Assembly (NCBI GenBank): GCA_031422295.1
Contig: JANOQM010000082.1
Location: forward strand, 1 to 64,000
Direction: 5' to 3'
Length of the DNA stretch: 64,000 nt
Origin: JANOMH01 sp031422295
GTDB taxonomy: Bacteria > Pseudomonadota > Alphaproteobacteria > Rhodobacterales > Rhodobacteraceae
Below the pieces are notes generated by a model. That model worked only from the letters and a program-made list of their open reading frames with translations. It searched no databases and was not told the origin of the DNA. Of this stretch, positions 32,813 to 41,142 are shown one piece after another (the first letter of the stretch is position 1; every line of letters begins with the position of its first letter). Made by a program: the position numbers and the translations under genes.

Positions 32813-34030
32813 ATGGCTAAGAAAAAAGTTACGACACACAAGTTTTACGTTGTCGATCTTGTCCGTAAGAAGCCAGCGACAACCTATATCGTTATTCCGG
32901 CATATCGCGTCGATATCCAGATCGACGTTACCACCACAGGTATAATAAGCGCGTCAGACGTACCTTCGGCGGCCATGAAACGGCTGGAAGATGCAGCGCG
33001 TGGTGCGCTTGATAATTATGAAAACGTCATCGCTTCCGAAGCCAAGATTTTGGACGCGAAAATTGCCAAGATGATGGCCTCGCAAGATAAAACTGTCGTC
33101 GCAGAAGCTGAAAAGCTGATCCAAGGCGTCAATAAATCGATCGAGAACGCCTTGAAGACGGCCGAAGGTGCCGCACTCAAAGCCGCCGAGGACCGGCTGA
33201 AAAAGGAAATTCAGGCCGACAAAAACCTCAAAGAATCGCAAATCCGGCTGGCGATCAAAGTTACCGTTGCGGCAATCACGGTAGCGACCAACGTCGCCAC
33301 TTTGGTGGCCAGCATGGGCGCAGATGTGACCGCCTATTTTTCACTGGCCAAGGTGGTCTATGCGATGGGCACCGAGTTGAATCAGCAGTTGAAGAACGAA
33401 GAGAAACTGCGCAAGGATCTTGATTCTGCGATTAATAAATTCATCGATTTGCGCGGCTCTACAATCCTGCAGGCCGCAAAACGCCAGTTGGTTGATACCT
33501 CGGGCCTTGATCCGTCACATGCGATTGACTCGATCAAAGTCATTCTTGGTAAAGTCAAAGCTGGTGGTGAAGAAATTCTAAAGGGCCGGGACATGAAAGG
33601 GGTGATGACCGAGGTCTCGGATTTCATCATTAAGGGTGTCAAGTCGCATTTGGCCGACGTCGAAAAGGCCCGCACAGCGTACCGCGATCACACGACCAAA
33701 ACTCGCAAGAAAGTCGATAATCTGTCGTCAGAGGCCGACAAGCTGGCCAAAGCGATGAAGGCTGCGACCAACCTGAAAGAAGGAGTCAAGATCGGGTCTC
33801 AGGTGATGGGCCTGAAACGCGGTGTTACTGAACTTGGTAAAAAGCTGGACGAGCGCGAAAAATACCTTGATTCCATGCAGGAACTGATGAAGGGCAATGG
33901 CCTGACAGTTGATGATAAAACGACTTGGCAAAAGCTGAAAGAACTGGACAAAATGACAATCGGTGAATCCACCAAAGAAATTTTCGAATTTGCCAAGGGC
34001 ATTTACGATCTTGTGGGTGCATTGACCTGA
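32813..34030 (+). CDS. Unknown Lys-rich coiled-coil protein in the T6SS operon
   Basis: A 405-residue protein, family not recognised. It has no signal peptide. A short beta-like N-terminus (HKFYVVDLVRKKP, TTYIVIPAYRVDIQI, about 9-45) is followed by long amphipathic helices rich in Lys, Ala, Glu and Asp. One hydrophobic helical segment lies at about residues 143-185 (IKVTVAAITVATNVATLVAS). It is flanked by 41- and 97-bp gaps that are A+T-richer than the cluster, and its codon use looks less G+C-rich than its neighbours. Position between clpV and the fused sheath gene, upstream of vgrG, fits a secreted substrate, a chaperone or a structural part. No immunity-like partner gene is seen. Confidence 0.75.
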   Translation: MAKKKVTTHKFYVVDLVRKKPATTYIVIPAYRVDIQIDVTTTGIISASDVPSAAMKRLEDAARGALDNYENVIASEAKILDAKIAKMMASQDKTVVAEAEKLIQGVNKSIENALKTAEGAALKAAEDRLKKEIQADKNLKESQIRLAIKVTVAAITVATNVATLVASMGADVTAYFSLAKVVYAMGTELNQQLKNEEKLRKDLDSAINKFIDLRGSTILQAAKRQLVDTSGLDPSHAIDSIKVILGKVKAGGEEILKGRDMKGVMTEVSDFIIKGVKSHLADVEKARTAYRDHTTKTRKKVDNLSSEADKLAKAMKAATNLKEGVKIGSQVMGLKRGVTELGKKLDEREKYLDSMQELMKGNGLTVDDKTTWQKLKELDKMTIGESTKEIFEFAKGIYDLVGALT

Positions 34031-34127
34031 AAATATGTGCCTCCAGTCTTAGCGGACGGCTCAAGGATACAAATCGAAAGGCCTTATGAAAAGTTAGGCC
34101 ATGTAATTCGGACGAAAGGCAAGTTTA

Positions 34128-35825
34128 ATGGCAAATCTAGAGTTTTCCTTCGGCACGCTTGACACGCCCCGACAAGAAACTGCCAAACCCACCAGGTTTC
34201 GCATCGCCTTGATGGGCGACTTTTCGGGCCGGTCGGCCAAGGGTGAGGTCGAAATTGGCGCTGATCTGGCCAGCCGCCGCCCGATTAAGCTGGATGTCGA
34301 TACGATTGACAAAGTCATCGCTGGTTTCGCCACGACCCTGATCCTGCCGATTGGCAAAAAAGGTGCAGGGATTGAGGTGGAGTTGAACAGCATCGACGAC
34401 CTGCATCCTGACGAACTATTCGAAAAGGTTGAGATGTTTGAAGGGCTGGTATCCCTGAAACGCCGTTTGTCCAGCGGTGCTACTGCCAAGGGGACGGTTA
34501 CAGAACTACGTGAATGGGGCGCTGAAAATGGTCGCAAGGTAACGCCGCCTGCCCGCAAATCAGCGGGAAATTCAGTGCCTGCCGACCGCAAACTGTCTGA
34601 TTTCGCCAAGCTGATTGGTGGCAAGGCCAAAGTCAAAACCGAGGCGTCCTCGTCCGATGACCTGATTGCCCGGATTGTCGGCCCTTATATCGTGTCAGTC
34701 CCCGATGCCGACAATGTGGCGATGCAAGACGCCGTAGACGAGGCACTGGCAGGTGCGATGCGCCTTGTCCTGCACCACCCCGAATTCCAGTCGGTCGAGG
34801 CGCAGTGGCGGATGCTGGACTTGATCACCCGGTCGGTTGAAACGGACGCCAAACTGGACATCGTTTTATATGACATCAGCGCCGAAGAACTCGCCGCTGA
34901 TTTGTCGGCGCAAGACGATCTGGCGGAATCCGGTTTTTACGAACTTCTGACCGAAGGAACCCCCGATGGGCGCGGCCCGTTCAGTGCGATCTGCGGGCTG
35001 TATACGTTCGAGGAAACCCCGCCGCATGCCGAACTTATGGGCCGTATTGCCAAAGTTGCCGCCCATGTGAATGCGCCGTTCTTTGCCGCGATCACCCCCG
35101 GTTTTCTGGATGTGCCAAAAGATGACCGGCATCCGTTGGTGGCCGCCGCCTGGGATACTTTGCGCGCCATGCCCGAGGCCGGACATATCGGCCTTGTATC
35201 CCCGCGGTTTTTGCTGCGCCGCCCGTATGGTGCCAAATCCGAGCCAATTTACGAATTTGAGTTCGAGGAATTCACCCCGCACGAAGGGCTGGGCGGGATG
35301 CTTTGGGCCAATCCGGTGGCGCTGGTGGCCATTCTGATGGCCCAATCGTACCGAAAGAATGGCATGGCTTTGGGGCTTGGGTCCGTGATGACCTTGGGCG
35401 AAATTCCGTTTCACTATGTCAAGGATCAGTATGGCGATCAGGTAGCGTTGCCCTGCACTGAACGCAACCTGACCCAGACCAAGACCCAGGCCGCAATTGG
35501 ACGCGGATTGATGCCGGTGATGTCGGTCAAAGGCCGCGACGAGATCAGGCTGGGGTCGTTTCAATCGCTTGCCGGGGATACAATCCTTGGCCCGTGGGCG
35601 GGCATTCCGCTGCCGGTGTCAAAGCCTGATCCGGTGCCGACAGCGACCGTTGATGACGTCACAGCCAGCGATGACAGCCCCAGCGACGAAGACCCCGTCG
35701 ATGATGATCTGGCCGCGCTGTTGGCCAGCTTCGACGACACCTCTGACGATGAGACAAGTGCAGATTCCGCCAGCGATGATGACGAGATGGACCCCGAACT
35801 GGCCGCTTTGCTGGCGGGGCTTTAG
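34128..35825 (+). CDS. Fused TssB-TssC-like second sheath protein
   Basis: A 565-residue protein. Residues about 1-135 follow the TssB pattern (FRIALMGDFSGRSAKG, IKLDVDTIDKVIAGF, VELNSIDDLHPDELFEKV). Residues about 180-490 follow the TssC pattern (LHHPEFQSVEAQWRMLDLI, LYTFEETPPHAELMGRIAKV, SPRFLLRRPYGAKSEP, GMLWANPVALVAILMAQSYRKNG). It lacks the C-terminal YYTSKFFLRPHYQL region that TssC uses in sheath packing. It ends instead in an acidic tail of about 60 residues with DDLAALLA and PELAALLAGL. It may cap, initiate or regulate the main TssB/TssC sheath. The homology is visible; the role is inference. Confidence 0.85.
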   Translation: MANLEFSFGTLDTPRQETAKPTRFRIALMGDFSGRSAKGEVEIGADLASRRPIKLDVDTIDKVIAGFATTLILPIGKKGAGIEVELNSIDDLHPDELFEKVEMFEGLVSLKRRLSSGATAKGTVTELREWGAENGRKVTPPARKSAGNSVPADRKLSDFAKLIGGKAKVKTEASSSDDLIARIVGPYIVSVPDADNVAMQDAVDEALAGAMRLVLHHPEFQSVEAQWRMLDLITRSVETDAKLDIVLYDISAEELAADLSAQDDLAESGFYELLTEGTPDGRGPFSAICGLYTFEETPPHAELMGRIAKVAAHVNAPFFAAITPGFLDVPKDDRHPLVAAAWDTLRAMPEAGHIGLVSPRFLLRRPYGAKSEPIYEFEFEEFTPHEGLGGMLWANPVALVAILMAQSYRKNGMALGLGSVMTLGEIPFHYVKDQYGDQVALPCTERNLTQTKTQAAIGRGLMPVMSVKGRDEIRLGSFQSLAGDTILGPWAGIPLPVSKPDPVPTATVDDVTASDDSPSDEDPVDDDLAALLASFDDTSDDETSADSASDDDEMDPELAALLAGL

Positions 35826-36016
35826 GGGATGTCTGTAGTGGTAAGACCGATCAATGCATGCCACAGTAGTACTACGTCATTGCCCGGGTTCGGGTGGCTT
35901 CTATTTTGGGGCCAGATGATGGCGACACATTTCGGGACGACGTTTTGCGGATCGGCTCACCCGCTCCGCTGTTCCGGCCTTTACGGTTTATTTTTTGCAG
36001 CGAGGAACAGGTGATC

Positions 36017-38392
36017 ATGGCCGGCGCAGGCAGACAACTCACCAGCAAGACATTCAAGATGACCGGCAGCTTTGCCGAAGGCGACCTGATATTCTGGGGC
36101 GCAAAAATCACCGAGGGGCTTAGCAAGATCAGCGAGGCCCGGGTCGAATTCTTTGTGACCAACACCACGTTCAAATCATCAGACATTCTGGGCACAAGAA
36201 TGAAGATCGAAGCCTATGACGTGGGCGCTGTCTCGATCAACTTTGTCGGCGTTGTAGTCGAGGTGGAATCACTGGGCCATGCCCTTGGGTTTGACCGATA
36301 TGCCGTGGAACTGCGACCCTGGCTGTGGTTTTTGACCCGAGGGGCCGAGAATAGGGTGTTTCAGAAGGAAACAACCCCCGACATTATCAAGAAGGTGTTC
36401 AGCAAACTGGGCTTTACCGATCTGACCGACCGGCTATCGGCCAGTTACAAGCCCCGCGAATATTGCGTGCAATATGGCGAATCCAACTTTGCCTTTGTCA
36501 GCCGTCTGATGGAGGAAGAGGGCATCTATTATTATTTCGACCATGAGGGGGCTACCGAAAAGCTGGTGCTGGCCGATTCTGTCGGCTCGCATACCTCGAC
36601 CGGCGGGGCCTTGTTCAAGCCGCGCTTGGAAAAGGGCCGACGTGACCCGGATACTGTCTTTGAATGGATCCCGAAAAAGTCTGTGGTGCCGGGCAAAGTG
36701 TCCTTGTTCGAATATGACATGACCAAACCCAATGCCGACCTCAAGGTCAGCGTGGCCATTCCCAAAGGCGACCACGCCCACAAGAACTACGAAATGTATC
36801 AGCCCGGTGGCAAATACAAAACCGCCGCCGATGGCGAGGCCGCAGCCCGCCGGATCATGGAGGCCACCGCCCATGATGCAGAGCGGGTAAAAGGGTCAGG
36901 CAATGCGCCAACGATCCGCTCGGGTGCCTTGTTTGATATGGAGCATTCGGAGGCAGAGGATGAGGCAGGCAAATATCTGGTCTGCGATTCCACGGTCTAT
37001 TTGCAAGAGGAACGCACAGATGACGACCCGATGCAGGACATGCAGGCAGTCAACCCAATCAAATATCCCAGCGATATGGTCCTGTGTCATACCGAATTTG
37101 AAGTGGCGCGCGATACTGTGCCTTACCGGCCCAAGCTGGAAACCGAATGGCCCCGGATGGATGCGATTTATCCGGCAATCGTGACCGGCCCGGCTGGGGA
37201 TGAAATTTATACTGATGAATACGGCCGCATCAAGGTGATGTTCCCGTGGGACCGCGAACGCGACAAGCTGGAAACCAGTTGTTGGGTCCGTGTGGCGGTG
37301 CCATGGGCGGGCAAAGGCTATGGCATGTTCGCCACCCCGCGCATCGGGCAAGAGGTGTTCATTCAGTTCGAATTCGGCAACCCGGATTACCCGATCTGCA
37401 CTGGCATGGCCTATAACGGCCAGAATTCGCCACCCTACGGCCTGCCCGGCAACATGACCCAGTCGGGCATCCGCACCGAATCCACCAAGGGCGGCGGCGG
37501 CTTTCACGAAATCATCATGGAGGATAAAAAGGGCGACGAATATGTGCGGATGCAGTCCGAGAAGGACTATATCCAGATCATCAAAAATAATGCCACAATC
37601 ACCATCGGTCTTGAAAAGGCCGATCCGGGCGATTTGAAACAGACCATCCAGAATACCAAGACCGAGATCATCAAGGAAGGCGATGATAATCTGACCGTCG
37701 AAACCGGCGACCAGAATATCGACATCAAAACCAATCAGAAAGAAACCATCGGTGGAAACCAGACCCTGTTGGTTAAGGGCAATCAAACCCATACGATCAA
37801 CAAGAAACAGACCTTGACGGTCAAAGGCGACCAGACCCACACGATCAAGGGCAAGCAGACCGAAACGGTGACCAAGGACCACAAGGGCACATTCAAGGCC
37901 AAACATGGCACCACCGTCACCGGCAATATGACTCTTTTGGTCAAATCCGGCAATCTGTCCACCGTCGTCAAAGCTGGCAACGAAGTGGTCAAGATCAACG
38001 CCAACCAGACCAGCACGATCAAGGGCAAGCAGAAAACCACCGTTACCGGCGACATGACCCGCACGACCAAGGCAAATCTGCTGGAAAACGCGACCGGTTA
38101 TCGCACGTCAAAGATCAAGGGCAATGACAGTACCAAGGCCGACAACTTTTATGTTACGGCCAAGGGCGGCAAGGTCCGGATCAAGGCGATGACCGAGATC
38201 AAACTGAACGTGGGGGAATCGTCGATCAAGATCACATCCAGTGCGATCGAGATCAAGAGCACGCAGATCAAGATAAACGGGACAAAGGTGGCCATCGAAG
38301 GGAAGGCCATGACCGAAGTTAAAGGCGCCATCGCCAAGGTGGAGGCTTCGGGGATATTGACCCTCAAGGGTTCCATCACCAAGATCAACTAA
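36017..38392 (+). CDS. vgrG: T6SS spike protein VgrG
   Basis: A 791-residue VgrG (TssI). The gp27-like part includes QYGESNFAFVSRLMEEEGIYYYF near residue 155. The gp5 OB-fold region contains TDEYGRIKVMFPWDRER near residue 402 and ATPRIGQEVFIQFEFGNPDYPICTG. From about 560 to 790 it is a regular beta-helix of short strands (QTHTIKGKQTETVTKD-like repeats) without a recognisable enzymatic extension. The ATG at 36017 is preferred because GAGGAA lies 9 bp upstream; a longer in-frame opening at 35894 has no similarity. It is followed by an accessory gene and PAAR. Confidence 0.95.
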   Translation: MAGAGRQLTSKTFKMTGSFAEGDLIFWGAKITEGLSKISEARVEFFVTNTTFKSSDILGTRMKIEAYDVGAVSINFVGVVVEVESLGHALGFDRYAVELRPWLWFLTRGAENRVFQKETTPDIIKKVFSKLGFTDLTDRLSASYKPREYCVQYGESNFAFVSRLMEEEGIYYYFDHEGATEKLVLADSVGSHTSTGGALFKPRLEKGRRDPDTVFEWIPKKSVVPGKVSLFEYDMTKPNADLKVSVAIPKGDHAHKNYEMYQPGGKYKTAADGEAAARRIMEATAHDAERVKGSGNAPTIRSGALFDMEHSEAEDEAGKYLVCDSTVYLQEERTDDDPMQDMQAVNPIKYPSDMVLCHTEFEVARDTVPYRPKLETEWPRMDAIYPAIVTGPAGDEIYTDEYGRIKVMFPWDRERDKLETSCWVRVAVPWAGKGYGMFATPRIGQEVFIQFEFGNPDYPICTGMAYNGQNSPPYGLPGNMTQSGIRTESTKGGGGFHEIIMEDKKGDEYVRMQSEKDYIQIIKNNATITIGLEKADPGDLKQTIQNTKTEIIKEGDDNLTVETGDQNIDIKTNQKETIGGNQTLLVKGNQTHTINKKQTLTVKGDQTHTIKGKQTETVTKDHKGTFKAKHGTTVTGNMTLLVKSGNLSTVVKAGNEVVKINANQTSTIKGKQKTTVTGDMTRTTKANLLENATGYRTSKIKGNDSTKADNFYVTAKGGKVRIKAMTEIKLNVGESSIKITSSAIEIKSTQIKINGTKVAIEGKAMTEVKGAIAKVEASGILTLKGSITKIN

Positions 38393-38404
38393 GGGGGCGG
38401 TGCG

Positions 38405-39166
38405 ATGAGTGAACGTTTCAAATCGCTGAGTAAACTGCCAAATCAGCCGGCAGCGCGTCTGTTGGCGCAGGCCAACTGCAAGTTGGAGACCCAGTTGGAA
38501 GCCCCCGCAAGTGCGTCGATCGAAACCGTCCTGACCGAACTCGAAGGGCTCAAAGCCTATGCCGACATGCTGATGCTGTTGGCCTGTTGCCTGCCGCCGC
38601 GCGAACGGGTCTGGTGGTCTTGCCTTGCCGCGCGGGATGTAATCCCCGATCCGACCCGCCTGCCGCCACCGCTTGCTGCGTCAGAGGCGTGGGTGTTCAA
38701 CCCCAATACTGACAACCGGCAGGCCGCCGCAGATGCCATCAATATCGCCGAGGTCGGCGATGACACGGTGCATTGCGCCAGTGCCGTGGTCTGGTTTGAC
38801 GGCACCCTCGGCCCCGCCGATCTGGCGCAATTTCCGGCCCCCGCCGGTGCGGCCGAAATGTCGGTCTTTGCCATTGCCGTCATCGCATGGTGCCGCGATG
38901 ACGTGCAGATGGACGCAATGGGCGAGGTGCTGGTGGAACGTGCCCTCGACATCGCGCGCGGCGGATCGGGCAATTTTGCCGCCCCGCCGATGACTGTCGT
39001 GGTCGAAGATGAAGACGAGGATGATGAGGAGGAAGAGGATGACGAAGAAGATGAGGATGAGGACGATCTAGAAGAAGAGGAAGAGCCGGAGGAGGAGGAA
39101 GAACCGGACGAAGACGAAGATGAAGTTGAAACCGTAAAAGACGCCCAGCCCGAGAAGGTAACCTGA
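38405..39166 (+). CDS. Unknown acidic-tailed protein between VgrG and PAAR
   Basis: A 253-residue protein. The first 195 residues look globular and mostly helical, with RERVWWSCLAARDV near residue 66 and AFNPNTDNRQAA-like sequence (here VFNPNTDNRQAA) near residue 99. The last 50 or so are almost only Asp and Glu. No catalytic motif recognised. Genes encoded between vgrG and PAAR are often adaptors or loading chaperones. Its conserved-looking WW and Cys positions suggest a real family, but I cannot name it with confidence. The stop lies 1 bp before the PAAR start. Confidence 0.75.
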   Translation: MSERFKSLSKLPNQPAARLLAQANCKLETQLEAPASASIETVLTELEGLKAYADMLMLLACCLPPRERVWWSCLAARDVIPDPTRLPPPLAASEAWVFNPNTDNRQAAADAINIAEVGDDTVHCASAVVWFDGTLGPADLAQFPAPAGAAEMSVFAIAVIAWCRDDVQMDAMGEVLVERALDIARGGSGNFAAPPMTVVVEDEDEDDEEEEDDEEDEDEDDLEEEEEPEEEEEPDEDEDEVETVKDAQPEKVT

Positions 39167-39167
39167 C

Positions 39168-39455
39168 ATGCCCCCCGCATCCCGCATGACCGATATGCAT
39201 GTGTGCCCGATGTTCACGGGTCCGGTCCCGCATGTCGGTGGCCCCGTTATTGCCGTCGGTGTCACTGTGCTGACCGCGATGCTGCCGCAAGCCGTTGCTA
39301 CCGACAAAGCCATCTGCGTCGGGCCCCCCGATGTGATTGTCAAAGGATCGATGACCGTGCTGGTAGGCGGCAAACCAGCGGCCCGGATGGGTGACAGTTG
39401 TGCGCATGGCGGGACCATCGTGCTGGGTTGCCCTATGGTCATGATCGGCGGATAA
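39168..39455 (+). CDS. PAAR-domain spike tip protein
   Basis: A 95-residue single-domain PAAR protein. It has the expected zinc-site residues and turns: MHVCPMF near residue 10, PHVGGPV, a central VATDKAICVGPPDVIVKGS, and MGDSCAHGGTIVLGCPMVMIGG at the end. It sharpens the VgrG spike. No toxin extension is attached, so the cargo must be a separate protein. It starts 1 bp after the acidic-tailed gene. Confidence 0.95.
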   Translation: MPPASRMTDMHVCPMFTGPVPHVGGPVIAVGVTVLTAMLPQAVATDKAICVGPPDVIVKGSMTVLVGGKPAARMGDSCAHGGTIVLGCPMVMIGG

Positions 39456-39464
39456 TACAGCGTT

Positions 39465-41126
39465 ATGAACGTCACATTGCGCTTTCAATCGACCGGAACC
39501 GTGCCCCGCGGCGGCGCACCTATCACCATGCGCGGCGCGTCGATGACGATTGGCCGGGGCCAGGAAAACGACATGGTGCTGCCCGACCCGGACCGTCTGA
39601 TTTCCAAAACCCATTGCGTGATCGAAGATCAGAACGGCAAGATCATGGCCATCGATATGTCCACAAACGGGACATTCCTGAACTATGCCAAAACGCCGAT
39701 CGGTAAGGCTCCAAAACAGCTCAACGACGGCGATGTGCTGACCCTCGGCACCTATGAGCTGGTCGTAACCCTTGCACCTGATCCGGTGCTGGATGCGCCG
39801 CGCGGGCGGCGGCAGGACCATTATGACGACAGCCACCTGCCCCCACCTTTGGGCGAAGAGGGTGCATCTTATGGCCGCGCATCCCGCGCGCCGGACCCGA
39901 TGAAACTGCTGGACGATACCGGGCCCGGTGGTGATTTTCTGGACAGTTTGCTGAGTGATCCCAAAGGGTTGCGCGGCCATAAGCAGTTGAAAGCCGGGCA
40001 AGAGGTTGATTTTGACGGGCTGCTGCCGCCTTTGGGCGATGACGACCACCCGATCCTTGGCCGCCCACCCGAAGCCCCCCAGGGGGCCGCGATCCGCGAT
40101 CACGGGTCCATGGGATCAGACGCATTCCGCGCGCCCGGTGCCAACAGATCGGTCATCCCCGATGATTGGGAGGACAATCTGCTGGCCCCGGTCAGACCTG
40201 CCCCAACCGGCTTTGGCGCTAGTCCGTTTGAAACCAAACCGCCCAAGATTGATCCCTATGCGGCGGACCCCGCAGGTATAGCCCCTTTTGCCCCGCCCCC
40301 CCCGGCAGGCGCACAAATTCCGGATTTCGAGGATGATCTGCTGGCTCCCGCTCCAGCTTTGGTGGCGGCGCCCCCACCACCTGCCCCACCCGCCGAAATT
40401 GCCCGCTCTGATAACCCCTTTGCTGCGCCGCCGCCGGTCCCGCAAGAGACACCGGTCATACCCGAGCAACCAGACCTGCCCGCAGCACAATCTGTGACCG
40501 TTCCGCCGCCACCGCCCCTGATCCTCGCCCCGCTGAACGCGAACCCGGCCCGCGCGTTCATTGCGGCCTTGGGTGGGCAAGACGTGCAGATTTCAGATGC
40601 CGAACTTCCCGCCACGATGGAGCGTCTTGGCGGCACGCTAAGGGCCATGATCATCGGCCTGCGCGAAATTCTGATGACCCGCACCAGCATAAAATCCGAG
40701 TTCCGGATTGACCAGACGATGATCAACAAGGGCGGCAACAACCCCCTGAAATTCTCGGTCTCGCCCGAGCAAGCCATTGAAGCCATGGTGAAACCTACTG
40801 CCAAAGGCTATCTGCCCGCAGATCAGGCCACGGCACAGGCGCTGGATGATATCAAAGCGCATGAAGTGGCGATGGTCACCGGGATGGAGGCGGCACTAAA
40901 GGGCGTTCTGGCCAAACTCGACCCCGAATTGCTGGCCAGCAAGATCGAGGCGCAGGGCAGTTGGGGTCTGCTCAAGGGTAAAAAGGCCCAATATTGGGAA
41001 ACCTATGAAAAGATGTATGCCGAAATAGCGGATCAGGCGCAGAATGACTTTCATGAAGTCTTTAGCCGGGAATTTGCGGCGGCGTATAAACAGCAACTGG
41101 CCCAGATCAAGAAGGACCAGATATGA
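39465..41126 (+). CDS. tagH: T6SS FHA-domain protein TagH (Fha)
   Basis: A 553-residue protein. The N-terminal FHA domain (about 20-110) contains GRGQENDMVLPD, the phospho-threonine-binding SKTHCVIED, and STNGTFLN. A long Pro/Ala/Asp-rich linker (about 110-345) is followed by the TagH C-terminal domain (about 350-550) with NPARAFIAALG and NPLKFSVSPEQAIEAM. In the threonine-phosphorylation pathway, PpkA phosphorylates Fha to trigger assembly and PppA reverses this. Both enzymes are encoded downstream. Confidence 0.95.
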   Translation: MNVTLRFQSTGTVPRGGAPITMRGASMTIGRGQENDMVLPDPDRLISKTHCVIEDQNGKIMAIDMSTNGTFLNYAKTPIGKAPKQLNDGDVLTLGTYELVVTLAPDPVLDAPRGRRQDHYDDSHLPPPLGEEGASYGRASRAPDPMKLLDDTGPGGDFLDSLLSDPKGLRGHKQLKAGQEVDFDGLLPPLGDDDHPILGRPPEAPQGAAIRDHGSMGSDAFRAPGANRSVIPDDWEDNLLAPVRPAPTGFGASPFETKPPKIDPYAADPAGIAPFAPPPPAGAQIPDFEDDLLAPAPALVAAPPPPAPPAEIARSDNPFAAPPPVPQETPVIPEQPDLPAAQSVTVPPPPPLILAPLNANPARAFIAALGGQDVQISDAELPATMERLGGTLRAMIIGLREILMTRTSIKSEFRIDQTMINKGGNNPLKFSVSPEQAIEAMVKPTAKGYLPADQATAQALDDIKAHEVAMVTGMEAALKGVLAKLDPELLASKIEAQGSWGLLKGKKAQYWETYEKMYAEIADQAQNDFHEVFSREFAAAYKQQLAQIKKDQI

Positions 41127-41142
41127 ATAAGGAATTGGCATA

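Noticed and set aside
38998..39140. Acidic tail as a misread or frameshifted segment
   Set aside because: The frame is continuous to a stop placed 1 bp before the PAAR start, and the GA-rich codons are consistent; it looks genuine.
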